Shown here piece after piece: positions 7,387-16,077 of a stretch of 64,000 bases of DNA (position 1 is its first letter; each line of letters begins with the position of its first letter). Made by a program: the position numbers and the translations under genes. The DNA is taken from the NCBI RefSeq assembly GCF_001515305.1, contig NZ_LNQV01000001.1:62001-126000 (forward strand). Direction: 5' to 3'. Source of the stretch: Aquitalea pelogenes. Its GTDB lineage: Bacteria; Pseudomonadota; Gammaproteobacteria; Burkholderiales; Chromobacteriaceae. The notes beneath the pieces were generated by a model. It was not told the DNA's origin, searched no databases, and was given only the letters and a program-made list of their open reading frames with translations.

Positions 7387-8135
7387 GCTACGCACCCGTC
7401 ATCCTGACCCCTGAAAAACACTCTTACTCGGTCTCCGGCCAGATCCTGATGGCTGAGTATGGTGTCCCAAAGTACACCCCGTTTGCCATGGTCGAAACCG
7501 CCGACCTGACCATTGAGCAGGAAACCCAGGAGCTGCCGGACTCCTACACCGGCCAGGGCAACTACGACAAGTTGTATTCGGTGAAGTCGGTATCCCTGGA
7601 TTTGAAGGTGACCACCTTCCAGCCGGAAATCATTGCTGAAATGACCATGGGCGTGGCTAACAAACGTGCTGAGTTGGCGATTACGGACGAAGTCCAGACC
7701 GCTTACCAGGGCGCGTTGGTACCGCTGGAAAATATCGGTGCCGGTGATTTTGTTGTCGCCCCCAATGCGGGTGGCCAGCCGTATATCGCGGGCAAGGACT
7801 ACTTCCCGACTGCTGCCGGCATCATCCCGTTGGCCGGTGGCGGTATCGCGGACGGCACCAAGATCAAAGTCAGCTATAAGGCACTGCAGGCCAATGTTGT
7901 CGAATGGCTGGCCGGCTCCCAGAAAGAGCGCAGCCTGATCTTCCATGGTGTTAACAAGGCCAGCCGCAAGCAGGTGGTGATGGAAGTGTTCCGGGGTAAG
8001 TTCGGTTTTGCCGACAAGTACTCCATCCTGGGCAAGGATTTCCGCAGTGCCGGCCTGAAGTTTGAGGTACTGGCAGACCCGCTGCAGACCGGTGACGGCC
8101 TGTCGCAGTGGGTACGCGAAACCCTGCTCAGCTAA
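7383..8135 (+). CDS. Major tail tube protein (siphovirus type)
   Basis: At 250 residues, placed between the connector genes and the tail assembly chaperones, this is the expected major tail tube subunit. It has alternating beta-rich segments and a conserved-looking D-S-Y-T-G-Q-G-N-Y-D-x-L-Y and V-x-L-D-L-K-V-T-T-F stretch near residues 50-80, of the kind found in tube proteins with the Hcp-like fold. There is no contractile sheath gene beside it, which argues for a non-contractile tail. Confidence 0.75.
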   Translation: MSYAPVILTPEKHSYSVSGQILMAEYGVPKYTPFAMVETADLTIEQETQELPDSYTGQGNYDKLYSVKSVSLDLKVTTFQPEIIAEMTMGVANKRAELAITDEVQTAYQGALVPLENIGAGDFVVAPNAGGQPYIAGKDYFPTAAGIIPLAGGGIADGTKIKVSYKALQANVVEWLAGSQKERSLIFHGVNKASRKQVVMEVFRGKFGFADKYSILGKDFRSAGLKFEVLADPLQTGDGLSQWVRETLLS

Positions 8136-8184
8136 ACCACTACCTCACCGATGGGCGCAGCCTGGCTGCGCCCTGGAGCTTGTC

Positions 8185-8544
8185 ATGCGTATCGAAAAAC
8201 CCACCCCTATCGGTGACCACGTCATCACCATCCGCGAACTGACTGTCGCAGATATTCGTGCCTTGCTGGTTGAGTCCATGCAGCAGCATGGCGATGTCGG
8301 ACTGATCCCGGCGCAGGCTGATCTGGTGCTGAATGCCACCCTGTTGCCGGATCTGCGCCTGGACGAGCTGCGCGCCATGGCACCGATGGAGCCTGAGCTG
8401 CTGGATAGCTTGGCCGACTCTGAACTGCAGGTGCTGCGCGACAAGTGCCGGGAGTTGAACCCGCTTTTTTTCGGCATGAAGGCGCGGCTGGAACAGGCGC
8501 AGGCCAAGGCGGAGATGATCGCCCTGGCCCAGCTGAACAGCTAA
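8185..8544 (+). CDS. Tail assembly chaperone (lambda gpG-like)
   Basis: The 119-residue protein lies between the tube and tape measure genes, where siphophages place the chaperone that coats the tape measure during tail assembly. Start 8185 is supported by GGAG at about 6-base spacing; the frame is open further upstream but there overlaps the tube gene. The helical, acidic sequence (L-x-x-L-R-D-K-C-R-E-L-N-P-x-F-F) fits the family. A slippery heptamer at 8466-8472 allows a -1 extension, described separately. Confidence 0.75.
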   Translation: MRIEKPTPIGDHVITIRELTVADIRALLVESMQQHGDVGLIPAQADLVLNATLLPDLRLDELRAMAPMEPELLDSLADSELQVLRDKCRELNPLFFGMKARLEQAQAKAEMIALAQLNS

Positions 8545-8663
8545 GCCAACTGGAAACCAATCTGGGCCGGCTGATTGAAGCGGGCCACCCCAATGCAGCG
8601 CAATACCCGCTGCGCTTCTTTGCTGCCGTCATTGATGATCTGAATAGCCGAAACGCCACATGA
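8185..8663 (+). CDS. Frameshift-extended tail assembly chaperone (gpGT-like, -1 fusion)
   Basis: After codon 96 (TTC, 8470-8472) a -1 slip moves translation into a frame open to a TGA at 8661-8663, adding 63 residues to give about 159. The extension has a real-looking C-terminus (L-x-x-L-I-E-A-G-H-P-x-A-x-x-Y-P-L-R-F-F), a pattern recurrent in gpT-like domains. The extended stop overlaps the tape measure ATG (ATGA), whereas the unextended frame leaves a 115-base gap. Both facts support a programmed shift. Coordinates span the shift; the second part is in the -1 frame from 8472. Confidence 0.7.
8466..8472 (+). promoter_or_regulatory. -1 ribosomal slippery heptamer T TTT TTC
   Basis: In the zero frame the codons read CTT TTT TTC, so the heptamer T-TTT-TTC fits X-XXY-YYZ exactly. 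Re-pairing of both tRNAs at TTT TTT is favourable. It is at the expected place, close to the end of the gpG-like gene, and the -1 frame then stays open to the tape measure start. Confidence 0.7.
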
Positions 8664-11600
8664 AAACCCTGGAATACCTGATCAAGGCCAACAGCTCCGA
8701 CTTTGTCACTGCGGTGACCAAGGCAGAAACCATCTATGGCCAGGCACTCAAGGGCATGGCGGACAAGGCCAAACAGATCAGCCTGTTCAAGCAGGCCAAG
8801 GACGAGGCTGACAGCACCGGTACTGCCCTGGTCAAGCTGAAGACCACGGCTGAGCAGGTGCGCAAGGCGCTGGGTGACAGTGGCGGAACCTTGCAGCAAA
8901 ACCAGCAGTTGGCCCAGACCGAAGCAGCCATCAACAAGACCGAGGCTGCGATGCGCGGCCAGGTGACTGCTGTAGTCTCTATGCGCCAGGCACTTGCTGC
9001 GGCCGGTGTCGACACCCGCAATCTGGCTGCCGAGCAGGACAAGATGGCCAGCGCGATTGCCAGAGCCAGTGGCAATGTGAATGGCCAGCGCCGACTGGAC
9101 GGTGCCCGTGACGTCCTGGGCATCCGCTCCCAGACCGATATCCAGCGTGAAATCCAGCAGGTGTCGGCTGCATTCTCGCGGCTGAGCCAGAACCCGGCCA
9201 TCAGCATGGCCGAGCTGTCCAGGGCGGCCACGGCTACCAAGGCCCGGATTGCTGAATTGCGCACCGAGCTGCAGGGCACGATGCCGGCCAGCAGCTTCCT
9301 GATGACCGGTGCCGGCAAGCTGGTGGCTATGGCCAGTGCGGTGGTGTCGCTCAATGCTGCACTGGCGCTGACCCGCAGCATCCTGTCCACGGCTGGCCAG
9401 TTTGAAACCCTGCGCACCCAGTTAAACGCCGTTGAAAAGTCGGCCACCAAGGGTGGTGACGCCTTCGCTTACATCAAGCAGCAGGCAGTCAATACCCCGT
9501 TCCAGGTCACCAACCTGACCCAGACCTATATCCGGCTGCGCAATTACGGGCTGGACCCTACGGCCGGCAGCATGCAGGCCATCATCGACCAGGCTGCCAA
9601 GCTGGGCGCGTCCCAGGAAATGCTGGAGCGCATCACCCTGGCACTCGGCCAGGCCTGGACCAAGCAGAAGCTGCAAGGCGAAGAGATCATGCAGCTCAAC
9701 GAGGCCGGTGTCCCGGTGTGGGATCTGCTGTCCAAGGCCATGAACAAGTCGGCCGCCGAGCTGATGAAGATGTCCGAAAACGGCCAGCTGGGCCGGGAGG
9801 CCATCACCGCCTTGATGCAGGCCATGGAGAACGATGCGGCCGGTGCAGCGGCATCTCAGATGCAGACCTGGAATGGCGTGGTATCCAATGCCACCGACCT
9901 GTGGCAGGAGTTCCTGGACAGTATTGGCCAGGCCGGGCTGCTGCAGTTTGCCAAGGACAGCATCAACCAGCTGACGGCTGCGCTGCAGAAGATGAAGGAA
10001 ACCGGCGAGCTGTCCCGGATCGCCCACGACATCGCAGACGCGCTGCAGGCCTTGGGCAAGATCGCCATCGGTACGGCCAAATTCATCACCACCCATCACG
10101 ATGCCATTCTGGCGGTGGCCACTGTCTATGGAGCGTTGGCCGCCAAGAAGCTGTTTGCTGGCCTTGCCACCGATCTGGTGACGTTTGGTACTGCTGCCAG
10201 CAAGGCAGCGACTGCATTGAAGGAGTTAAAAGAGGCCCAAACCGTGGGCGATATCGTTAACACGGTGGTCGGCAAAGGTGGTGTTAAAAAAGCAGCCGCG
10301 TCAGCTTCTACCGTGACAAAGGTAGCCGGAGGTGTGTTGGAAGGGGCCTCCTATGCGCAAGGTGTCGGTATGGCAGAAACCTACCGCCTGGCGAAGACAG
10401 TGCCCGCAGCAACCTCGGGCGGTGCAGCTGAGGGGGCAAAGGTCGCTGAGTCGGTAGCACTCCAATCCGGTAAGGCTTGGACAGCTGCTGCGAATGTTGC
10501 CAAAAAAGCCTGGTCGGGCGTTACCGCCGAAGTCGCCTTTACTTCTACGTCCTCGCTGGCAGGTGTTTCTGCCTTGATTGCCCGCTTCACGGTATGGGGG
10601 ACGGTGGCCTATGCCGCATACAAGGCACTTGAACCCATCATCAGCAACACCATTGATCTGCACCAGATGGAGGCGGATGCCCTGGAGCAGAAGCGGCAGA
10701 AGCTGGAGGAAATTAACCGACTAATCCGTGAGGGCGCGAAACAAGAGGGTGGCGCTGGCACCGGATCTGTAACGCGGGTCTACTCAGAAAGCGAACTGCA
10801 AGGCTCAACTAAAAAGCAACTGGACGAGTATCGCCAGAACCTGGAGCGCGCCCACAAGATACAGATGGACCAGGCCAATATGCGGGCGCAGGAGGTAACC
10901 CGGGCTGGGGGTGTGTCTGACCAAGATGCGCAGTACCAGCAGTCGCTGGCTGAGTCGATCAAGTATGCAAAGGCACTCAAGGATCTGGATGCCTACGAGG
11001 CCAAGCGCATCAAGATCGCCAGCGATGCAGCGAACACCCTCAAGGCGGTCAAGAATGGTGAACTTGAAAACCTTGCAGCCGATCTGGCCAAGGAGCAGAA
11101 GCTATACGACAAGGCCAACGAGCAGCTGCAAGCGGCGGTTGCGGATCGCAAGAAGCACCAGGACGCATGGGCCAACAATAAAGCGGTCGACCCTGCAGCC
11201 AAGGCCGCAGAGCCGCAGGGTGTCACTGACTACTACGAAAGCCTGCGCAAGGCCAATGAGCTGGCTCGCAAGGCCGCGACCAGCCAGCAGACAGCCGGAA
11301 ATACCGGACTGGATAGCGATTTCCAGAAAGCCGCCCGCGATGCCTCTGCCGCTGAAACGGCATTCAGCCGGGTGATGGAGGTGATCAACCAGCTGCGCAC
11401 AAACGGCAAGATCACCGAGGGCGAATTCAACTTCATGAATGACCAGGCAGGCCGTGCCCAGGACAGCGCCGATGCCGGCATGGAGAAGACCGCCAAATCC
11501 ACCCTGCAGAAAGCCATGGAGCAGATTGAGTCGATCAAGGCTGCCGTGGCCAGTGTGCAAAAAATGGAGATCCCGCTAGGACTGGATGGGAAACCGGCTG

Positions 11601-12136
11601 TTACCGACCTGGAAAGCATTCAGAACATGCTCCAGCAGGCGGCAGCGAAGCATCCGGTCCAGATCGCCACTACGCTGGTCGGACCCGCTGCAAAGTACCT
11701 GCAGGATGCCCGTAAGGAAATCAACCTGGCTGACCGCCCCTTGTCTGAAATCCAGTCCAATGCCGAAGGTGGTGCCATTTCTGGCCCCGGTACCGGCACC
11801 TCGGACAGCATCCTCAGCTGGCTGAGCAATGGGGAATTCGTGGTCAAGGCTGCAGCCACCAGCTACTACGGCCCCGGCCTGCTGCAGGCCATCAACCAGA
11901 TGCGCCTGCCACGCTTTGCTGTCGGTGGCGCTGTTGGCCAGTTACCGGCAGTGAGCCGCGCCATGGCGGGCATTCCTACCATGCAGGCAGCTGCGGCCGC
12001 CAGCCCGGCCAGCCAGAAGACCCCGCTCAATATCTACCTGCCAGGCCAGGCAGACCCGGTGCCGCTCTATGGCGATGACGATGCCGTCCAGCAACTAGTG
12101 AAGGCCGCCACCCTGATGAACCTGAAACAAGGCTGA
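8660..12136 (+). CDS. Tail tape measure protein
   Basis: At 1158 residues it is the largest gene in the window. Residues about 255-430 form the conserved tape-measure N-terminal domain (G-Q-F-E-x-L-R-T-Q-L, T-P-F-Q-V-T-N-L-T-Q-x-Y-x-R-L, L-Q-G-E-E-I-M-Q-L-N-E-A-G-V-P). Before and after it are long Ala/Gln/Lys coiled-coil regions. A hydrophobic stretch near residues 640-660 may be the membrane-active part, and the C-terminus has the usual G-G-A-I-x-G-P-G-T-G-T-S-D-S-I 'S-N-G-E-F-V' segment. It sets tail length and probably helps DNA entry. A typical ratio of 1.5 angstrom per residue would suggest a tail around 170 nm. Confidence 0.92.
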   Translation: MKTLEYLIKANSSDFVTAVTKAETIYGQALKGMADKAKQISLFKQAKDEADSTGTALVKLKTTAEQVRKALGDSGGTLQQNQQLAQTEAAINKTEAAMRGQVTAVVSMRQALAAAGVDTRNLAAEQDKMASAIARASGNVNGQRRLDGARDVLGIRSQTDIQREIQQVSAAFSRLSQNPAISMAELSRAATATKARIAELRTELQGTMPASSFLMTGAGKLVAMASAVVSLNAALALTRSILSTAGQFETLRTQLNAVEKSATKGGDAFAYIKQQAVNTPFQVTNLTQTYIRLRNYGLDPTAGSMQAIIDQAAKLGASQEMLERITLALGQAWTKQKLQGEEIMQLNEAGVPVWDLLSKAMNKSAAELMKMSENGQLGREAITALMQAMENDAAGAAASQMQTWNGVVSNATDLWQEFLDSIGQAGLLQFAKDSINQLTAALQKMKETGELSRIAHDIADALQALGKIAIGTAKFITTHHDAILAVATVYGALAAKKLFAGLATDLVTFGTAASKAATALKELKEAQTVGDIVNTVVGKGGVKKAAASASTVTKVAGGVLEGASYAQGVGMAETYRLAKTVPAATSGGAAEGAKVAESVALQSGKAWTAAANVAKKAWSGVTAEVAFTSTSSLAGVSALIARFTVWGTVAYAAYKALEPIISNTIDLHQMEADALEQKRQKLEEINRLIREGAKQEGGAGTGSVTRVYSESELQGSTKKQLDEYRQNLERAHKIQMDQANMRAQEVTRAGGVSDQDAQYQQSLAESIKYAKALKDLDAYEAKRIKIASDAANTLKAVKNGELENLAADLAKEQKLYDKANEQLQAAVADRKKHQDAWANNKAVDPAAKAAEPQGVTDYYESLRKANELARKAATSQQTAGNTGLDSDFQKAARDASAAETAFSRVMEVINQLRTNGKITEGEFNFMNDQAGRAQDSADAGMEKTAKSTLQKAMEQIESIKAAVASVQKMEIPLGLDGKPAVTDLESIQNMLQQAAAKHPVQIATTLVGPAAKYLQDARKEINLADRPLSEIQSNAEGGAISGPGTGTSDSILSWLSNGEFVVKAAATSYYGPGLLQAINQMRLPRFAVGGAVGQLPAVSRAMAGIPTMQAAAAASPASQKTPLNIYLPGQADPVPLYGDDDAVQQLVKAATLMNLKQG

Positions 12137-12138
12137 AC

Positions 12139-12564
12139 ATGGCAAACGTCCACGAATACGCACTGACCCTCGGCATTGATGGCACGTTAATTCCCGTCAA
12201 AGCCGTCGTGAAATTAACGCAGACCTATGAACGTGCCGGTGGGCGCAATCTGCTGCGCATGCGCTCCGGTCGGGGCGTGATGCAGTCCCGCTGGGAGAAG
12301 ATCCGTTCCGATATCGCCGCCACCGGCTGGATGCCGGCACCACTGGCTGCACTGGATCAAACCATCCCCCACATTCTGGACTGCGCCGCGCCCAGGGCGG
12401 TGCCAATTGGCACGGTAGTCAGCGAACGCCCGGACATCCCAGGCGTAGTCCGCAATGGCATGTATTACTACTGGCCGCGCCTGACCGGCTTTATCACGAT
12501 TACCGAGAACACCGATATCCGCTCCGCGAGCTGGGGCTGGAATCTGCATTTTGAGGAGCAATAA
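12139..12564 (+). CDS. Phage tail protein, unknown (distal tail candidate)
   Basis: A 141-residue protein directly after the tape measure gene, in the slot where siphophages place tail-tip proteins. It begins like a beta-rich tail protein (E-Y-A-L-T-L-G-I-D-G-T-L-I-P-V) and ends W-G-W-N-L-H-F-E-E-Q. No catalytic motif is seen. The stop overlaps the next start (TAATG). Distal tail or minor tail function is inferred from position alone. Confidence 0.55.
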   Translation: MANVHEYALTLGIDGTLIPVKAVVKLTQTYERAGGRNLLRMRSGRGVMQSRWEKIRSDIAATGWMPAPLAALDQTIPHILDCAAPRAVPIGTVVSERPDIPGVVRNGMYYYWPRLTGFITITENTDIRSASWGWNLHFEEQ

Positions 12565-13208
12565 TGGCAGTCCCCAATAGTTTCTATTCTCCCCGTGTTG
12601 CTCCGAATCCAGGTCAGGCTGTTTATCTGGATGGCTGGGAAACCACGCTGACTGCAGAATGGAGCGGAACGGGAACACCCCAACTGGAGAACTGGATCAA
12701 TCTGGATACCATCCTGCTCCAGTTTCCCAATTCTTATGCGAATCTTGTATTTGAATGGGCAGTTGATGGTGTGACCTATCGCCAACCTGGCGTTGCTTAT
12801 GCAATGGAGGGAAATGTTTATGCCGAGAAGGTTGGCATCGGGATGGCAACCAATGCGGTGTCTTTTGATGATGCCAGCAAACCCATTCCCAACGGAGCCA
12901 GGGTTTATCTTCCCCTCATGGCGGAAGATATTCAGTTCCTGGTTAACTTCTCTCCGGTATTGCTGCCTTATACGGTGCAGGATAACGCATGGGTTTCTGC
13001 AACCACCCACTATTTCCAAAAGCCGTATGGCCCGGATGGAAGGAGATATGTTTTCCCCAATATTGTGGATGGGGATAAGGGCCTGGTATTGCTATGCGCG
13101 TTTACCAGCCGTGGCTATGTCGTTATCCAGGAGCAAAAGCTGACTGGTGAGCTGAACTGGTTTGATATGCCAGCCATCACCAATAACAATGGCGGCACGC
13201 TATCATGA
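12564..13208 (+). CDS. Phage tail protein of unknown function
   Basis: A 214-residue protein with GAGGAG upstream, translationally linked to both neighbours. Composition is rich in aromatic residues and beta-forming segments, without signal peptide or known motif. It precedes the large tip protein, so it may contribute to the tail tip or hub. I do not recognise the family. Confidence 0.5.
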   Translation: MAVPNSFYSPRVAPNPGQAVYLDGWETTLTAEWSGTGTPQLENWINLDTILLQFPNSYANLVFEWAVDGVTYRQPGVAYAMEGNVYAEKVGIGMATNAVSFDDASKPIPNGARVYLPLMAEDIQFLVNFSPVLLPYTVQDNAWVSATTHYFQKPYGPDGRRYVFPNIVDGDKGLVLLCAFTSRGYVVIQEQKLTGELNWFDMPAITNNNGGTLS

Positions 13209-15343
13209 TGTTCGGTTTATCTCAGTTCGGCCTGACGCCCATTGGCTTGGCCGACTCGACAGCAAGGGGACCGGCCGGACAAGCCGTCTCCTTGCCGCTG
13301 GTGATTACCGTTGCGCATGCCCAGTCTCTGCCCGCAGAGGCATGGGATGTCAGGGTGACGCTGGGTGGTGTGGATGTCTCTGACCGCATTGCCGGGGAAG
13401 TCACTATCGAAGCCGAGGAAGACTCGGCCCGTATCGCCACGGTCAGGCTGCTCCTGGTCGCTGGCGAGTCGTTTGCCAGCCTGTCTGGCGCAGTCCTGCT
13501 CATTGATGTGCAGCACACCCGCCTGAGTGCCTGGGTACGGCGGTTTACCGGGCGTGTTGCATTGCCAGAGATTGACGCTGAAACCGGCATTGCCACCCTG
13601 CATGGTACGGATGGCCGGCGCGACTCGCTGGCCCTGGCCACGCGCACCGAGCTGGATGCCTTGCTCGGTGGCTTCTGGTCGCCCCATGTGTTTGCCCGCT
13701 ATGCAGACAGCCTGCAGTACGCCCAGGATCGGCTGTCCACACTGCCCGCCGCCTATGATCTTGATGTGTATGGTGCCCCCCGGCTGACGCCGTGGGCCGG
13801 TCTGGCTTCCCGGCTGACGTTGACGGACGACGATCTGGCAGACGGATCGCTTGCGATCCAGCCGGCTGCCCGTCAGTCCGTGGTCAACCTGGTCACCAAT
13901 GACAATATTGGCGTCCAGCCGGTCAGTACCACCCCGATTTGCCATCTTGCTGACAATAAAACCCTGACCACCAATCCCCAGCCAACCCTGACCGGTATCG
14001 CCGTGCCTGGCATGAATATCCGGGTGGACATTGCTGGCCAGGTGCTGACGACCGTGGCGGGAAGCACCGGCTCCTGGTCCGTCACGACCAAGCTGCTGGC
14101 CGACGGCCGCTACACCCCCAAGGTCACACTCAGTGCCGGCGCAGCCTCCTGCATCATGTGGGGCACGCCATTCCAGGTGGCCAGAGACGGCAAAGGCAGC
14201 GCGGTGACCAGCGAGTCGGCTATGGAGCAGGTTGTGGATTGCAGCCTGCAGTATCGCTACCCGCGACTGCATGAGTACCGCCGCGTCATCAACTGGAGCA
14301 TGGGCCTGTCCTATGGTGAGTTTGTACGGGGACGTAATGGCAAGCCGTTCAAGCTGCCCGAAAAGAGCCTGTTCCGTTCAGCCGTGGAAAGCAGTGGCTG
14401 GAAGCTGCGCTCGGAGGCCTGGACCGCACCGCTGCAGGGCACCCAGTACGTTGGCTATGTGGATGCCTCCGGGGCGATTATTGAAGGAAACCCGTCCTCC
14501 AGTGCAGTGGCTATCCTGACCTTCCGCAACGACTATACCGGCCCGGCTGCCGACGATCCGCGCTGTGCCGGCGCACTCCTGCAAATCGCCAGGCGTGTGG
14601 TGCAATCCATGACAGAGCGCTGGCGCATTACTGTCCAGGCTCCAGATAGCGTAGCGGCACTGGGTACGTTGAAGAAGCAGGGGCAGACAGTCAGCATGGA
14701 TGCCTCTGGCCTGTTTGATGCGACTGCCTGGACTGAATCGACAACCATGCAGCCTGATATCGGCACCACCACGGACCTGACCACGCTGGCCAGTGCGAGT
14801 CGTGATGATGCCAACCTTGCGCTGCAGACGCTGGCGGCCATCGCCCGTCGCCAGATCCTGGCATCGCACCGGACCACCCGAGTGCAATTCAAAGCGCAAA
14901 GCAACCCACTGCTGGATGTGGACATGGGTGTGACCTTGAACAGTGTCGACATGCTGGCCAGCGGCAAGGTGGCACGCCTGGTAGAGCATTACGACACCTC
15001 TGCCGGCAGCGCCATCACCGATGTGGAACTGGCTATTTCCGGGCTGGTGGCTGCCGGTACTGCCAATAGCGATCCGATCCTGGCACCGGAACTCACCAGC
15101 CTGCCGAACATGTCGCAGGCAGATAGCGCGGATCTGGGTACTTGCTTGGAGGGTCTGGGAACCTACAGTGCCACCACCACCGGTTACACCACCGGTGCCG
15201 CGGGCGATAGCAGCTCGGCTTATCCCCATGAAGTGGCGATTGCGGTGCCGGATATTCCGGTGTTTTTGACTGACCCTGTTTCGCGGGAGCTGGCCTACAA
15301 CATCACCGTGGCCATCCCGGTTGATACCCTGGAAATGCGATGA
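13205..15343 (+). CDS. Large tail-tip / hub protein with inserted Ig-like domain
   Basis: A 712-residue protein. Residues about 45-165 resemble the first domain of tail hub proteins (V-x-V-x-L-G-G-V-D-V-S-D-R-I, R-x-F-T-G-R-V). Residues about 255-320 form a bacterial Ig-like domain (P-x-L-T-G-I-A-V-P-G near its start, G-S-W-S-V-T-T near its middle, D-G-x-Y-x-x-x-V near its end) that interrupts the hub region. The C-terminal part resembles the remainder of a gp27/gpP-like hub. Ig-like domains on tails commonly bind cell-surface glycans. Start ATG ATG overlaps the previous stop. Confidence 0.65.
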   Translation: MMFGLSQFGLTPIGLADSTARGPAGQAVSLPLVITVAHAQSLPAEAWDVRVTLGGVDVSDRIAGEVTIEAEEDSARIATVRLLLVAGESFASLSGAVLLIDVQHTRLSAWVRRFTGRVALPEIDAETGIATLHGTDGRRDSLALATRTELDALLGGFWSPHVFARYADSLQYAQDRLSTLPAAYDLDVYGAPRLTPWAGLASRLTLTDDDLADGSLAIQPAARQSVVNLVTNDNIGVQPVSTTPICHLADNKTLTTNPQPTLTGIAVPGMNIRVDIAGQVLTTVAGSTGSWSVTTKLLADGRYTPKVTLSAGAASCIMWGTPFQVARDGKGSAVTSESAMEQVVDCSLQYRYPRLHEYRRVINWSMGLSYGEFVRGRNGKPFKLPEKSLFRSAVESSGWKLRSEAWTAPLQGTQYVGYVDASGAIIEGNPSSSAVAILTFRNDYTGPAADDPRCAGALLQIARRVVQSMTERWRITVQAPDSVAALGTLKKQGQTVSMDASGLFDATAWTESTTMQPDIGTTTDLTTLASASRDDANLALQTLAAIARRQILASHRTTRVQFKAQSNPLLDVDMGVTLNSVDMLASGKVARLVEHYDTSAGSAITDVELAISGLVAAGTANSDPILAPELTSLPNMSQADSADLGTCLEGLGTYSATTTGYTTGAAGDSSSAYPHEVAIAVPDIPVFLTDPVSRELAYNITVAIPVDTLEMR

Positions 15344-15699
15344 GTCTGACCTTTGGGTTTTATGAAGACGCGGGCCGGACCCTGCCGCTGGCCAGCCTGG
15401 CCATCAAGGGCGGCACGGCTACCCGGATCTGGGTGGGAACGGATGGCACCGCCCAAGCCCAGGCCGCGAGTGGCGGCAGCATCACGCTGACAGCCAATGC
15501 AGTACTGCCTGGTGTGCCAGCCAGCGCCATCCACCTGGCTACCTCACTGTCTGCGCTGGCCAGCGCCAGTGCCTCTGTCGATCTGGGCCAGGTGGTCAGC
15601 GGCATGCAGGCCGTGTGGCTGCTGGTCGACCAGTCCGCGCTGGCGGATGGGGAGTACAGCAATGTCTCCCTGGTAACCAACCCGATCTATGAGAGCTGA
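15340..15699 (+). CDS. Phage tail-associated protein, unknown
   Basis: A 119-residue protein coupled to the hub gene by an ATGA overlap. The sequence is Ala/Ser/Leu-rich, begins with a beta-type F-G-F-Y-E-D-A-G-R-T-L and has no catalytic motif. It likely forms part of the tail tip or a fibre connector, an inference from location only. Confidence 0.5.
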   Translation: MSLTFGFYEDAGRTLPLASLAIKGGTATRIWVGTDGTAQAQAASGGSITLTANAVLPGVPASAIHLATSLSALASASASVDLGQVVSGMQAVWLLVDQSALADGEYSNVSLVTNPIYES

Positions 15700-15702
15700 G
15701 CC

Positions 15703-16077
15703 ATGGCACGGATGAATGCACAGCAGGCAGCAGAAGTCGCCAAGGCTCTTGCCGGTCAGAACAATCAACCCACCGCCAGCGGCAACCTGCCGGCAGTCAG
15801 CGGGCCGGGTGGCATTGCCGGGGGTATCTTCCGGGGCAAGGCCAAGGAAGCGGCCAGTGCGTCCGGTGGTGCTGGGCTGGCTGCGGCCTATGTGGAAACG
15901 GCCCGGACCTATGCGGATGAAACCAACGGCACCGTGATGTATTTCAGTCATGACGGCATGTTCCGCATTGGAATGGTACCGCTCAAAACATTGACGATTG
16001 CTGAAGCCACCAGTGCGGGCACTGCGATCAGCGGAACGGCAGTCACCATTACATTCAGCGGAGATGTGCCGCAATGA
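15703..16077 (+). CDS. Phage tail-associated protein, unknown
   Basis: A 124-residue Ala/Gly-rich protein between two tip genes. The N-terminal half is low-complexity and helical (A-Q-Q-A-A-E-V-A-K-A-L), the rest beta-rich. Its stop overlaps the next start. No family recognised. Confidence 0.5.
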   Translation: MARMNAQQAAEVAKALAGQNNQPTASGNLPAVSGPGGIAGGIFRGKAKEAASASGGAGLAAAYVETARTYADETNGTVMYFSHDGMFRIGMVPLKTLTIAEATSAGTAISGTAVTITFSGDVPQ

